A DNA stretch of 35,123 nucleotides from an uncultured Akkermansia sp. (GTDB taxonomy: Bacteria; Verrucomicrobiota; Verrucomicrobiia; Verrucomicrobiales; Akkermansiaceae), in NCBI GenBank assembly GCA_947630815.1, contig CANRJD010000012.1, forward strand, positions 1-35,123, in the 5' to 3' direction. Under the pieces are notes generated by a model that had not been told where the DNA came from, did not search any database, and saw only the letters and a list, made by a program, of their open reading frames with translations. Positions 1 to 9,350 of this stretch are shown here, one piece after another. The translations under genes and the position numbers were made by a program. Numbering within the stretch: the stretch's first letter is position 1; each line of letters opens with the position of its first letter.

Positions 1-151
1 CGCCACTATTTTACCCCTCTCTTCTCATGACCTCAACTTTTTTTGTCATCTGTTGCATTTAATCTTGCAATCCACAGGATAGACGCGGAAATTGTTGTGC
101 GACGTTTTTTGAGCTTGCGGAATGTCGCGCTGCAAGCTATAAGTGGGGACG

Positions 152-781
152 ATGAATTTACCCAACAGCATTACCTTGGTACGTCTGGTCATGGTCATCA
201 TTTTTACGGTGGCTCTGGCCGCGGGTGCTGCCGTGTCCCCGGTTGCTGCAGAGTCCGCTCCGTTTGACGGTTGGTTCGTTGTTGTTTCTCTCCCGGCGTG
301 TGTTGCCCTCTGGGCTTTCGTTCTTGGTGCGGTGAGCGATTTTTTTGACGGGCACCTTGCTCGCAAATACGGCTTGGTCACAAATTTGGGCAAACTTCTC
401 GACCCGCTGGCGGATAAGATTTTGGTTTGCGCTGCCTTTGTATATCTGAGCTCTGTGGGCATGTGCCCGTTTTGGGTGACGATACTCATCCTGTTTCGCG
501 AGTTTTTGGTGACGGGGTTGCGCCAGCTTGCCGCACTGAAGGGAGTGGCTCTCGCTGCCGATTTATCCGGCAAGTGGAAGACCGGGTTGCAGCTCGGTTT
601 CTGCATTGCATGCCTTTTCCATTTGGCGTATGGCGGCAATGCTCCGCAGCCACTGCGTTTCTTGTCTGTGGGAGAGGGCGGAGTATGGTGCCGCTCCTTT
701 TTCCTGTGGGGCAGCGTTTTGCTCACGGTGTGGAGCGGACTGCATTATCTGGTGCGTGGGCGTCATTTGCTTCACGGATAA
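152..781 (+). CDS. pgsA: CDP-diacylglycerol--glycerol-3-phosphate 3-phosphatidyltransferase
   Basis: MNLPNSITLVRLVMV start and CDP-alcohol phosphatidyltransferase motif (DFFDGHLARKYGLVTNLGKLLDPLADK). ATG at 152 preferred over GTG at 143. Confidence 0.9.
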   Translation: MNLPNSITLVRLVMVIIFTVALAAGAAVSPVAAESAPFDGWFVVVSLPACVALWAFVLGAVSDFFDGHLARKYGLVTNLGKLLDPLADKILVCAAFVYLSSVGMCPFWVTILILFREFLVTGLRQLAALKGVALAADLSGKWKTGLQLGFCIACLFHLAYGGNAPQPLRFLSVGEGGVWCRSFFLWGSVLLTVWSGLHYLVRGRHLLHG

Positions 782-787
782 TTTTGC

Positions 788-1756
788 ATGCTCTGTGTCA
801 TGGGAACTTCCGGCGACAAACCTGAGGATGAATTGGTCGAGCGCTTCATTCGGTACATGAAGGCGGAGCGCAACGCCTCGCCGCTCACCATGGATTCCTA
901 CCGTCGCTCACTTGCCCAGTTCCGCGAGTGGATGGGCGAGCAGTTCTCTGCATGGCACGCGTGTACCTCGCAGCACTTTCGAAGCTGGCTTTACCTTGCT
1001 ATGGAACAGCAGCTCAAGTCATCCACCATCCGTCTGCGCTTTGCCGCCCTGCGCTCTTTCTACAACTATCTAGTTCGTTATGGCGAATTAGCCGTTAATC
1101 CGCTCGCGGATGTTGCTTTGCCGAAGGCGCGGCATCCCTTGCCCGTGCACCTCAATCTCAAACAGATGGAGGAGTTGCTCAACATGCCCTTCCGCATTCC
1201 GCCGGATAAAAAGAGCCCGCCCTGGCTACCGTACCGCGACGCCGCCATTCTGGAGCTGTTTTACTCTTGCGGAATGCGACTCAGCGAGCTCGTGAGTCTG
1301 AATGCAAACGCCCTGCCGGATGGCGAGGATTGTCTGCGTGTGGTCGGCAAAGGGCGTAAGGTGCGGCTCATCCCCGTGGGCGACTACGCCCGCGCGGCTG
1401 TGCGCAAATATCGCAACATGGCCGGCATCAGCGGAGTGATGCCTCTCTTCATCAGTCGCTTGGGCAAGCGGCTCACCGGTCGTAGCATCCAGCTCATGCT
1501 CGATAAGTACCTGCGTCTCTCCGATATTCCCTTCCACATCTCCCCACATAAATTGCGCCACACATTTGCCACACACATGCTGGATGCCGGTGCAGATTTG
1601 CGCGCCGTGCAGGAGCTCCTTGGTCACGCCTCGCTCTCCACGACGCAGATATACACGCACGTCACAAAATCCCGCATGAAAGAGGTGTACACGGAGGCTC
1701 ACCCACGTGCTCGCGCTACTGCGCCGGGGCGTTCTCAGCGTTCAAGTACTCCTTAA
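788..1756 (+). CDS. Tyrosine recombinase, XerC/XerD family
   Basis: N-terminal SAM-like domain plus catalytic R (CGMRLSEL), K (GKGRKVR), HKLRHTFATHML, LGHASLSTTQIYTHV; all catalytic residues present. Confidence 0.9.
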   Translation: MLCVMGTSGDKPEDELVERFIRYMKAERNASPLTMDSYRRSLAQFREWMGEQFSAWHACTSQHFRSWLYLAMEQQLKSSTIRLRFAALRSFYNYLVRYGELAVNPLADVALPKARHPLPVHLNLKQMEELLNMPFRIPPDKKSPPWLPYRDAAILELFYSCGMRLSELVSLNANALPDGEDCLRVVGKGRKVRLIPVGDYARAAVRKYRNMAGISGVMPLFISRLGKRLTGRSIQLMLDKYLRLSDIPFHISPHKLRHTFATHMLDAGADLRAVQELLGHASLSTTQIYTHVTKSRMKEVYTEAHPRARATAPGRSQRSSTP

Positions 1757-2615
1757 TTCCTTTCACCGGGAAGCGAAGACTGTTGTTTTGGAAACGAGCT
1801 AGATCGCGGCGCGCCCTTTCCGTGCTGCCAAAGAGCTGTTCCGGGCTCAACCTCTGCTCCGGAGGAACATTCAGCTTTTGCTGCAGTACAAAGAGCAAGC
1901 AGAGCAGTGAAGGTACGCGTTGTGTCGGACTTTTGTACAACTCGCGTCCCAAATTCCACGCTTCCTGCTCGCGTCCGCGAATGCGGCACAGGTTGTAAAA
2001 TTCTTGCCGTCGGTAGAGCCCGGACGCTCCGAGTTGCGTGGCGCGATGGTAGGCATCCGCCGCCTGCGCAAAGGAGGGGAAACGGTTGAGGTCTGCATAC
2101 GTATCCCCCAAGTTGAGGTACAGCAGCGCGGATTCCGGGTGACGTGCCATGCCATCCTTCAAAAAACGCACACCACGGTCAAAATAGGTTTTGGAGAGAG
2201 CCACGCGCTCGCGGTCATCCAGTTGCTCGTTGTTGATGGCATGCGCCGCTGCGTTTACAGCCATATCACGCGCGGCACTTACCCAGTAATTTTGCCTTGC
2301 CGGGTTGAGTGTCGTAGCCATTTGCCAACGCCGTTCCATAAGCGGCCAGTCCCGCTTTACCCATGCTGTCGTGGCATCCAGAACCATGATTTCTGCCGCC
2401 AAACTCCGCAGTCCCCCGAGCAGGAAAAAGGAGAGCTGCTCCCCCAGTGCATCCCGCTCCGTCAAAGCCGCGCTTTGCTCCGTACGCAGGTGCTCGGCTG
2501 CCTCCTGCGCCGCTAATCGCCTGCTCAGCGGCTGCAGCGCTGCCCCACCCGCCACCAGAATGGCCAGGCAGAAAATAGATTGCAGCGTCGCTTTTCCTAG
2601 TAATTTCATCCGCAT
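1716..2615 (-). CDS. Hypothetical membrane-anchored protein with TPR-like helical repeats
   Basis: Long ORF, N-terminal hydrophobic segment, TPR-like stretch (ALLYLNLGDTYADLNRFPSFAQAADAYHRATQLG); 13 bp downstream of the panE-like gene on the same strand. Confidence 0.65.
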   Translation of the reverse strand: MRMKLLGKATLQSIFCLAILVAGGAALQPLSRRLAAQEAAEHLRTEQSAALTERDALGEQLSFFLLGGLRSLAAEIMVLDATTAWVKRDWPLMERRWQMATTLNPARQNYWVSAARDMAVNAAAHAINNEQLDDRERVALSKTYFDRGVRFLKDGMARHPESALLYLNLGDTYADLNRFPSFAQAADAYHRATQLGASGLYRRQEFYNLCRIRGREQEAWNLGRELYKSPTQRVPSLLCLLFVLQQKLNVPPEQRLSPEQLFGSTERARRDLARFQNNSLRFPVKGIKEYLNAENAPAQ

Positions 2616-2627
2616 CGTTGCCGTGCA

Positions 2628-3545
2628 TCATGCCATCCCCAGCCTCGCGCGTATGTCTTGGCAGAGCTGTTCCCACAGCGGCACAGGAGCATTCACTTCA
2701 TGCGCTCGTCGAAGAGGCTCGCCCCATATGGCGTCATATTCCACCGGACGTCCCAAATTGTAATCCACCGCACTGCTCGGTACAAAAGGACCCATGTGCG
2801 CCGTGCGGTACATCTGCTTGTCTGCAATCCCTTCCGGAGTTGGATAACCGCGCATCTTCGCCGTCAAGCATACCTCATCAATGATGCCCCGCGCGCGCTC
2901 TTGTTGACCGGGCATCGCGAAAAGATCCACCACACTAATGCCGCCGTGTGCCAGGCAGAGTCCGTTGAAGGGGATATTCCACGTCAGCTTGCACCAGAGT
3001 ATCTGCTCCGTGTGCATGAGGGCTTCGGTATGAATCTTAGCGCGTCTGAAAAGCTCTGCCAACTCCTGCGCGCCGTGCAGCCCCTCTTCTGTGGGCAATA
3101 AAGGAGCAAATTGGATATCTCCTCCCTCCAAGTGCGTGATGCATCCTGCCTCCTTGACCATGCAGCACACAAAGCAGAGTCCCATGAACACTCGTCCCTT
3201 CGGCGCCACACGTCCGATAAGTTCCGCATTGCCCATGCCATTTTGCAGTGTCAGCACTCGCGTGTCCTCATGCATCAGCGGCGGCAGCGCAGAGGTGAAC
3301 AGATCATTGCAGCACGTTTTCCACGCCACCACGACCAGATCCACCGGACCGCATTCTTCCGGTGTACGCACTGCGTTTACCTTCTCCAGTCGTATATCCC
3401 CATCCACCGAAGTAATGCTCAATCCACGCTCCTTCACGGTTGCCCACGCCGATTTTAGTATGAAGTTCACTTCGTGCCCGGCTTCGGCTAAACGAGCGCC
3501 GTAGTAACTCCCAATTGCTCCTGCTCCTAATATTGCTATCTTCAC
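2628..3545 (-). CDS. panE: 2-dehydropantoate 2-reductase (ketopantoate reductase family)
   Basis: VKIAILGAGAIGSYYGARLAEAGHEV Rossmann start, LQNGMGN, KLTWNIPFNGLC. GTG start chosen because the Rossmann fold begins there. Confidence 0.8.
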   Translation of the reverse strand: MKIAILGAGAIGSYYGARLAEAGHEVNFILKSAWATVKERGLSITSVDGDIRLEKVNAVRTPEECGPVDLVVVAWKTCCNDLFTSALPPLMHEDTRVLTLQNGMGNAELIGRVAPKGRVFMGLCFVCCMVKEAGCITHLEGGDIQFAPLLPTEEGLHGAQELAELFRRAKIHTEALMHTEQILWCKLTWNIPFNGLCLAHGGISVVDLFAMPGQQERARGIIDEVCLTAKMRGYPTPEGIADKQMYRTAHMGPFVPSSAVDYNLGRPVEYDAIWGEPLRRAHEVNAPVPLWEQLCQDIRARLGMA

Positions 3546-3581
3546 GCACCATACATTACCACGTCCCTCCTCGCCCCGCAA
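3543..3581 (-). promoter_or_regulatory. Candidate promoter of the panE-like gene (TTGCGG-17-TAATGT, 7 nt to GTG)
   Basis: Minus strand: TTGCGG (3581-3576), 17-nt spacer, TAATGT (3558-3553), ATGGTGC, GTG (3545). Confidence 0.5.
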
Positions 3582-3599
3582 GCAAGAATGCAACCCGGG

Positions 3600-3920
3600 G
3601 CAACCGCATTAGAAAATGCAGTTGCTATGTACGATGTACGATGTACGATTTGGAATAATGCGCAGCGGAGCTGCGGGAACTTGGCGAGGCGGGCGCGGGA
3701 ACTGAATCGTGAAGGCAACCATCGGACGTGGTTACAAAGGGGCGAGGCGGCTGACGCCGCCTATGTACGATTTACGAGGTACGACGATGGCAGACGGGGT
3801 CTGCCTATTTACGATGTACGATGTACGATTTATTAATAATGTGCGCGTTGCGAAGATTTTTTTCGGATCATTAACGTATGCAGCGATCCCTCTAGATTCA
3901 TCATCATGATGACCGCCAGA
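3600..3920 (+). repeat. Repeat family 1, long copy A (mosaic, includes ACGATGT heptad blocks)
   Basis: Starts GCAACCGCATTAGAAAATGCAGTTGC; includes ATTAATAATGTGCGCGTTGCG...TCGGATCATTAACGTATGCAGCGATC...CATCATCATGATGACCGC, shared with copies at 3921, 9351 and 29642. Confidence 0.85.
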
Positions 3921-4120
3921 GCAAACGCATTAGAAAATGCGTTTGCCACGTACGATTTACGATTTATTAATAATGTGTACGTTGCGCAGATTTTTCGGAT
4001 CATTAACGTATGCAGCGATCTCTTTAGAGTCATCATGATGATTTTTGATACGTATAAATGATGATGTCAGTCAATAAGGGCCTTTTCTCTGCCGATTAAC
4101 ATCTCTCAAATTCGGTTGTC
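3921..4120 (+). repeat. Repeat family 1, long copy B
   Basis: GCAAACGCATTAGAAAATGCGTTTGCC...GATACGTAT...CAGTCAATAAGGGC...TCTCAAATTCGGTTGTC; directly follows copy A. Confidence 0.85.
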
Positions 4121-4141
4121 TTGTGGTCTATACGATTTGTG

Positions 4142-4170
4142 TTGACAAGGCGAGGGGCGGCGTGTATATA
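4142..4170 (+). promoter_or_regulatory. Promoter of ROK gene (TTGACA-17-TATATA)
   Basis: ttgaca 4142-4147, 17-nt spacer, tatata 4165-4170; ATG at 4184. Confidence 0.7.
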
Positions 4171-4183
4171 AAACAGGTACACT

Positions 4184-5581
4184 ATGAAAATCCAAGCCAA
4201 GTACACACCCGAACTGGATCCAAAGTTTGTGTCTCCCGCACTTTGGAACAAAGCCTTTGAAGAAAAAGTGGCGCAGACGCCCGGAAAGCAGAGCATCGAC
4301 ATAGCGTTGACGCGTCAGGATGGCACCTGTTTTCGATGGAGCGGAGAACTGCTGCCGGATGGAGCCGAGAACGACGAGTTGAATTTCCGGTATGTAGAGC
4401 GCATAGTGAAGTTTTTGTTGTGGATGAAGGGGGGCTGTACGGTGATGGTGGCAGGAGCTGCGAAAGTAGCGGACGCGTTGGCCGAGACTTATTGCAAAGG
4501 CGGGGCGCGAGAGTTTGATTGGGACTTCATCGGCAAGCTCATCTACGACCAGCCGATCGAGATCGTGAAAGTGGCGAGTGCGGCGGAATTACCCGCGGAG
4601 CACATGAGTTCTATCTCGCTGGGTCGCAATTTGGACGGCTACCGCATAGGATTTGACCTAGGAGGATCGGATCGCAAGGCTGCTGCGGTAGTGAACGGCG
4701 AGGTAGTATATTCCGAAGAAGTGGTGTGGAACCCCTACCACGAAAAGGATCCCAATTACCACTTGGAGGGCGTGGATGACTCGTTGAAGCGAGTGGCTAA
4801 GCATCTGCCTCAGGTGGACGCTATCGGGGGATCGGCAGCCGGAGTGTACGTGAACAATGAGCCGCGTGTGGCGTCGTTGTTCCGCGGCATAGCGCCGGAT
4901 GATTTCAAGAATGTGATACGTCCGATGTTTCACACCTTGCAGCAGAGGTGGAGCGAGAGAATGGGCAAGCATGTGCCTTTTGATGTGGTGAATGATGGCG
5001 AAGTGACGGCGCTGGCGGGCGCTATGGGCATGAATGACGATGCTGTACTGGGTATAGCAATGGGCACTTCGTTGGCCTCCGGCTACGTGGACCCGGAGGG
5101 GCACATCATGCCATGGCTCAATGAGCTCGCCTTCGTGCCGGTGGATTATCAGGAAGACGGTGGCGTGGACGAGTGGTCCAAGGACAAGGGCGTGGGGGCC
5201 ATGTACTTCTCGCAGCAGGCGGTAGCTCGTCTCGCGCCGCGGGCGGGATTTGACTTTGGCGACATGCCTTACCCCGAGCAGCTCAAGAAGGTGCAGGCCG
5301 CTATGGCGGAGGGTGATGAGCGAGCCCGCAAGATCTACGAAACAATTGGAATCGAGTTTGGTTATTCGGTGGCGTATTTCTCCCGCTTCTACAGCGTGCG
5401 CAATCTGCTCTTCCTGGGGCGCGTGGCTACGGGCGAGGGGGGGCAAATCATCATCGATAAGGCCAACGAAGTGTTGCAGGCGGAGTTCCCGGAGCTGCAC
5501 ATCAACTTGTGTGTGCCGGATGAGCGCACAAAACGTCATGGCCAGGCTGTGGCCGCGGCGTCCTTGCCGAAAATAGGATAA
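4184..5581 (+). CDS. ROK family protein / sugar kinase-like
   Basis: ROK-type ATPase motif YRIGFDLGGSDRKAAAV; IGGSAAGVYVN; VVNDGEVTALAGAMG; AMGTSLASGYV. Confidence 0.75.
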   Translation: MKIQAKYTPELDPKFVSPALWNKAFEEKVAQTPGKQSIDIALTRQDGTCFRWSGELLPDGAENDELNFRYVERIVKFLLWMKGGCTVMVAGAAKVADALAETYCKGGAREFDWDFIGKLIYDQPIEIVKVASAAELPAEHMSSISLGRNLDGYRIGFDLGGSDRKAAAVVNGEVVYSEEVVWNPYHEKDPNYHLEGVDDSLKRVAKHLPQVDAIGGSAAGVYVNNEPRVASLFRGIAPDDFKNVIRPMFHTLQQRWSERMGKHVPFDVVNDGEVTALAGAMGMNDDAVLGIAMGTSLASGYVDPEGHIMPWLNELAFVPVDYQEDGGVDEWSKDKGVGAMYFSQQAVARLAPRAGFDFGDMPYPEQLKKVQAAMAEGDERARKIYETIGIEFGYSVAYFSRFYSVRNLLFLGRVATGEGGQIIIDKANEVLQAEFPELHINLCVPDERTKRHGQAVAAASLPKIG

Positions 5582-5600
5582 GGCTCTGCATAAATCCCGA

Positions 5601-5627
5601 CGTGAGGGGCCTTTTCGGTCCCTCACG
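5601..5627. terminator. Hairpin between ROK gene and kinase gene
   Basis: cgtgaggggccttttcggtccctcacg forms a strong stem-loop; no clear T-run, so termination is uncertain. Confidence 0.4.
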
Positions 5628-5687
5628 GGGGGACTTTGCCACGCGCACCGAGGAACTAATTATTGTTTTTGGAGGGAGACGAACAAG

Positions 5688-8600
5688 ATGGCCAAGGGGA
5701 ATGAGATATGGGTGTGCCCACAGTGCGGAGCGCACGTGGACATATCCGGGCTTGGCCTGTATGCGGAAGTGGTTTGTCCGCGGTGTTATTACATGGACAG
5801 GGTCCACATGCAACTGGGCAATTTCCGGTTGGAGAGCGTCATCGGTATAGGTGGCATGAGTGTGGTGTACCGTGCGTTGGATGTGACGCTGAACCGCCCC
5901 GTAGCACTCAAGGTGCTCAATGACACATTCCGCGAACAGCCGGAGCGGATTGAGCGTTTTGAAAATGAAAGTGCCATGATGGCACGTGTTCGGCATGACA
6001 ACGTGGTCTCAGTGTATTCTGCCGGGCGGGCGTACGGACAATTCTACATAGCTATGGAGCTGGTGGAGGGCGAGAACCTGGAACAGATGGTGAGTGCGGA
6101 ACAGCCTCTGAATGCCAGGTACGCACTGGAGGTTGTGCGGCAGGTTTCGCTCGGGTTGCGCGCGGCGAGTGAGGCTGGGTTGTTGCACCGCGACATGAAA
6201 CCGGGCAACATTTTGATTACAAACGGGAAAAGGGTGAAAGTGATCGACTTTGGTCTGGCGTTGGACAACTCAACCGACGACAAGGAGGAGGTCATTTGGG
6301 CCACTCCCTACTACGTGCCTCCTGAGACTCTGAAGCGCAAGGCTGAGGATGTGCGCACAGATATCTATGCGTTGGGCATGACGCTCAAATACCTGCTGAG
6401 CGGGGTAGAAACATTTCAGGCTCCGGTTGATTCGGTGACGGCCCTGCTGGAATGCAAGAAGCAGCAGCCCTCTTTTGCTACACAACGTCCGGATTTGGAG
6501 CCCGCATTGTGTGATTTGGCGGATCACATGACGGAGTTTAACCCTGCCGGACGACCGAGCAATTATGATGAACTGCTCGAGGAGATCGACGAGGTGCAGC
6601 AGATCTTGGCAGAGCAGGAGATCGCTGAGAAGCGCGCGATATGGCGCAAGCTTGCCGGATGGTCCATATGGGCGGCAGCGGTTGTCGTGCTTGGGGCGGT
6701 GGCTGCTATGGTAGTGTCCCGGTTTGCTCCGACTGATGAGCAAGGAATGCAGTACGAGGTGGTGAAGTCGGAGTCGGTCTCTGTTGTCCCTCCCGGTGTG
6801 CCGCAGCTGGAGAAAGCGCTCGAAAAGATCAATAAAGAGGAGTATGAGAAGGCGGCGGAATATCTGCTTGCACTGGCTCGCTCTACGCAAGATACTTCCC
6901 TGCGGGCGTGGGCTGCGGGGATTTCGTTGATGCTCGGACATGTCGTGCCGATCGCCAATCCGCAGATGGAACCCGAGGCAACCCGACTGCTTCAAGAGAG
7001 TGCTCAGAACACGACTGCATCGGTGGGTCAAACACGTTGGCTCGGGCAACAGTCGCCCCAAGAGAGTGCTCAGAACACGGCTGCGTGTTCGTCGGATATG
7101 GTGGACCCCCGGGACATCATGCAGGCTGTCGTGGAGTGGTCGGAGCCTACACCGGGAGAATGGTACCGCGCCGGCACCCCATGGTCAGGGAAAAAGGTGG
7201 ATGAGCTTCAGGCAGAGACAGCGCCGGGGCCGATTCGACTGGCGCTTTTGCTGCAGCTTGCTGACCAGGCTCTGTGGGATGGTCGGGAGGATGCTGTCTC
7301 CCATATCCGCGGCAAGCTGAACGAGGCTCTCCCCAATTTGGGTCCGTACGCTGCCTTGGGGCAGCTCATTGAGCGTGTTTTCGATGCGCGAATCCTAGTC
7401 CGCAGAACGGCCAAATATATGGGGCAACGTAGCCGTATACTTGACCAGTGGCGCAAGGATTTGCCCACCCAGAGCCAAATTGATGAGCTGGGCGCCATGG
7501 CTGCCCACACGGAGTTGCCTCTCTACTTGCGCAACAAGATTTCCGTGGAGAAGGAAGCTGCTCTCGTTGCTGTCAACATGGGAAATATGCTCATGCGCAA
7601 ATTTCCGGACGCGTGCAAAAAAGGAATGACTCTTGAGCAAATGCTGAATGCCGTAGAGGTGAACTCGGGGGGGCGCTTGGTCATTATCGGTTCGTCAGCG
7701 CGTCGGGGGCGAGAGGTGCGTTACTTGACAGATAATAACAAAAACACGAGCTGGTGCGCCTCCAGCAGCGAAACCGGGCATGTCCTGCGCATCAAATTCC
7801 CCACAGAGGCTAAGATCGGTAAAATCGTTCTTGATTGGGAGGACAGTGCGCCGCAGACATACAGTCTTACCGGTTATCATCTCGACAAGCCTGTGGGAAC
7901 AGCTAATATCGCGAAGAACACGGCTTCCTCAACCATAGATATGGGAGGAGTCCTGCTCGATCGGCTCGACGTATCGCTGGAAAAAACAACAGGGAATCAC
8001 CAGCCGGGTATTCGAGAAATTGCGCTATATGATCCGGAAGGGAAACGCCTCTTCTGCCCTGAAACAGACTCCGAGAAATGTGTTAAAATCAAGGCAGACA
8101 GTGAGGAGGCGACCCATATTGCGGAATATGCGATGGATGGAGACGAGGAAACGCGTTGGTGTGCGAGTAATAATCGTTCGGGCTATTCGCTTACCCTCAC
8201 GTTCCCCAAGGCAAAGAAGTTGCGGCGTGTCAACGTAGTATGGGAGAATGCCACGAATCAGGAGGGGGTGATAGAGGGCTTCCAGGGATCCACCTGCGTG
8301 TACTCAGTACCTTTCTCAAAGAAACAGAAACGTTCGTCGGTGGATTTGCCAAAAGATGATGTGTCCGAGATGGTATTTCGGTTCACGAATACGAAAGGGA
8401 ACTGGGCGAGTATATGCGAATTAGAAATACTCGACAGCCAAGGGCGGGTTGTTACGGTGGACGGAGAAGGGGGAGGGAGATTGCCGGGGGCGCTGGCTCT
8501 TGATATCAGGACGGTCGCGGAAATAATGAAAGGAGGTACGGACGATATGTCAAGTAAGCTTTCAGGGGCGCTCGCGAGTCGTGCAACGGATGACACTGTG

Positions 8601-9101
8601 TTTGGAGCTGTAGCGCGTTCATGGCAGAGGCGATTGAATGTAGGGAAGGATGCTAGGAATATGGAGAACGAGGAATTGCAGGGTGACCGGGCAGAGGCGT
8701 TGAAAAAGATTATAGAGCGCTGCCGCCGCTGTCGTGTGACGACAGTCAACGAAAATCACTTCGTCAGATATCTGAATTCGCTGACCTTTAACGCAGGAAT
8801 GCAGAATGTCGAAGACGAACAGGAAGCTCTGTTCTTGTACCGGGCCGGTATTGTGCGCTTGGTGGATACGAAAGTGCTGCCCATGCTGGGTTTGCACGAA
8901 AATCGGATAGATTCTTTCAGCTTGGTTGCCGGGGAGATACAGCCTGTACCGGAGCAGACGGCGCGCCGCTTTGAGGAAGCGGGTTCGGGTGTGATTTTGA
9001 ACACGAACAGCCGTCTGGAGTCGTACACCGGCGAGATGAAGCCTAATCCTACTTCATTTTTACTCAATCGTGTGCCGGTGTACGACTGCCCGCCCAAATA
9101 A
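5688..9101 (+). CDS. Membrane Ser/Thr protein kinase with N-terminal zinc ribbon and two C-terminal discoidin (F5/8C)-like domains
   Basis: CPQC...CPRC ribbon; kinase motifs IGIGGMSVVYRALD, VALKVLN, LLHRDMKPGNILI, VIDFGLAL; TM helix WSIWAAAVVVLGAVAAMVV; paired DNNKNTSWCASSSETGHVLRIKFP and DGDEETRWCASNNRSGYSLTLTFP. SD-like GGAGGGA upstream. Confidence 0.88.
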   Translation: MAKGNEIWVCPQCGAHVDISGLGLYAEVVCPRCYYMDRVHMQLGNFRLESVIGIGGMSVVYRALDVTLNRPVALKVLNDTFREQPERIERFENESAMMARVRHDNVVSVYSAGRAYGQFYIAMELVEGENLEQMVSAEQPLNARYALEVVRQVSLGLRAASEAGLLHRDMKPGNILITNGKRVKVIDFGLALDNSTDDKEEVIWATPYYVPPETLKRKAEDVRTDIYALGMTLKYLLSGVETFQAPVDSVTALLECKKQQPSFATQRPDLEPALCDLADHMTEFNPAGRPSNYDELLEEIDEVQQILAEQEIAEKRAIWRKLAGWSIWAAAVVVLGAVAAMVVSRFAPTDEQGMQYEVVKSESVSVVPPGVPQLEKALEKINKEEYEKAAEYLLALARSTQDTSLRAWAAGISLMLGHVVPIANPQMEPEATRLLQESAQNTTASVGQTRWLGQQSPQESAQNTAACSSDMVDPRDIMQAVVEWSEPTPGEWYRAGTPWSGKKVDELQAETAPGPIRLALLLQLADQALWDGREDAVSHIRGKLNEALPNLGPYAALGQLIERVFDARILVRRTAKYMGQRSRILDQWRKDLPTQSQIDELGAMAAHTELPLYLRNKISVEKEAALVAVNMGNMLMRKFPDACKKGMTLEQMLNAVEVNSGGRLVIIGSSARRGREVRYLTDNNKNTSWCASSSETGHVLRIKFPTEAKIGKIVLDWEDSAPQTYSLTGYHLDKPVGTANIAKNTASSTIDMGGVLLDRLDVSLEKTTGNHQPGIREIALYDPEGKRLFCPETDSEKCVKIKADSEEATHIAEYAMDGDEETRWCASNNRSGYSLTLTFPKAKKLRRVNVVWENATNQEGVIEGFQGSTCVYSVPFSKKQKRSSVDLPKDDVSEMVFRFTNTKGNWASICELEILDSQGRVVTVDGEGGGRLPGALALDIRTVAEIMKGGTDDMSSKLSGALASRATDDTVFGAVARSWQRRLNVGKDARNMENEELQGDRAEALKKIIERCRRCRVTTVNENHFVRYLNSLTFNAGMQNVEDEQEALFLYRAGIVRLVDTKVLPMLGLHENRIDSFSLVAGEIQPVPEQTARRFEEAGSGVILNTNSRLESYTGEMKPNPTSFLLNRVPVYDCPPK
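6993..7079 (+). repeat. In-frame 66-bp-spaced direct repeat inside the kinase gene
   Basis: caagagagtgctcagaacacg at 6993 and 7059, translated QESAQNT; offset 66 bp = 22 codons. Confidence 0.8.
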
Positions 9102-9130
9102 GCGGGAAATTAGTGACCCATAATCGCATA

Positions 9131-9260
9131 CGTCCTAAGAAAAAGCAATCCCAACACGCAATTCATTTACGATTTGCGATTTGCAAAGCGATCGCGCCTG
9201 CGGCGCGGGGGTGCGTCGCATCTGCTCCGCCAAACTCGCGCGCAAGCGCGGGAACTTCCC
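9131..9260 (+). repeat. Repeat family 2, copy 1
   Basis: CGTCCTAAGAAAAAGCAAYCCC ... ATTTACGATTTGCGATTTG ... CGCGCGCAAGCGCGGGAACTT; similar blocks at 13792 and 19888. Confidence 0.6.
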
Positions 9261-9302
9261 AAACCGCACATCATGCATCGTACCTCGTACCTCGCCAACG
9301 AA

Positions 9303-9347
9303 TCATCCCAAAGCGGCAACCAAAGCGATGGTGAAGGCGGGGGAGTC
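9303..9347 (-). pseudogene. Remnant of a third cdsA copy (C-terminal tail only)
   Basis: Minus strand encodes DSPAFTIALVAALG*, matching the intact CdsA tail DSPAFTIALVAALSTF* with synonymous codon differences. Confidence 0.75.
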
Positions 9348-9350
9348 AGG

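Noticed and set aside
788-1756. xer-type recombinase as the integrase of a mobile island or of the inverted repeat
   Set aside because: Adjacent to housekeeping pgsA with no att duplication or phage genes seen; more likely the housekeeping XerC/D. A link to the 34.9 kb inverted repeat is unsupported.
3588-4036. Short ORFs (82, 66 and 67 aa) in the 3.6-4.0 kb region
   Set aside because: They lie in repeat DNA (MYDVRCTIYN-type translations of ACGATGT heptads) and are not conserved between copies.
3600-4120. CRISPR-like appearance of repeated short units
   Set aside because: Repeats are heptads and modular blocks without regularly spaced unique spacers; no cas genes.
4658-5626. 322-aa ORF on the minus strand
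   Set aside because: Fully antisense to the ROK gene, His/Arg-rich composition typical of a shadow frame, no recognisable family.
6270-7061. 263-aa minus-strand ORF
   Set aside because: Antisense to the kinase coding sequence; low-complexity shadow frame.
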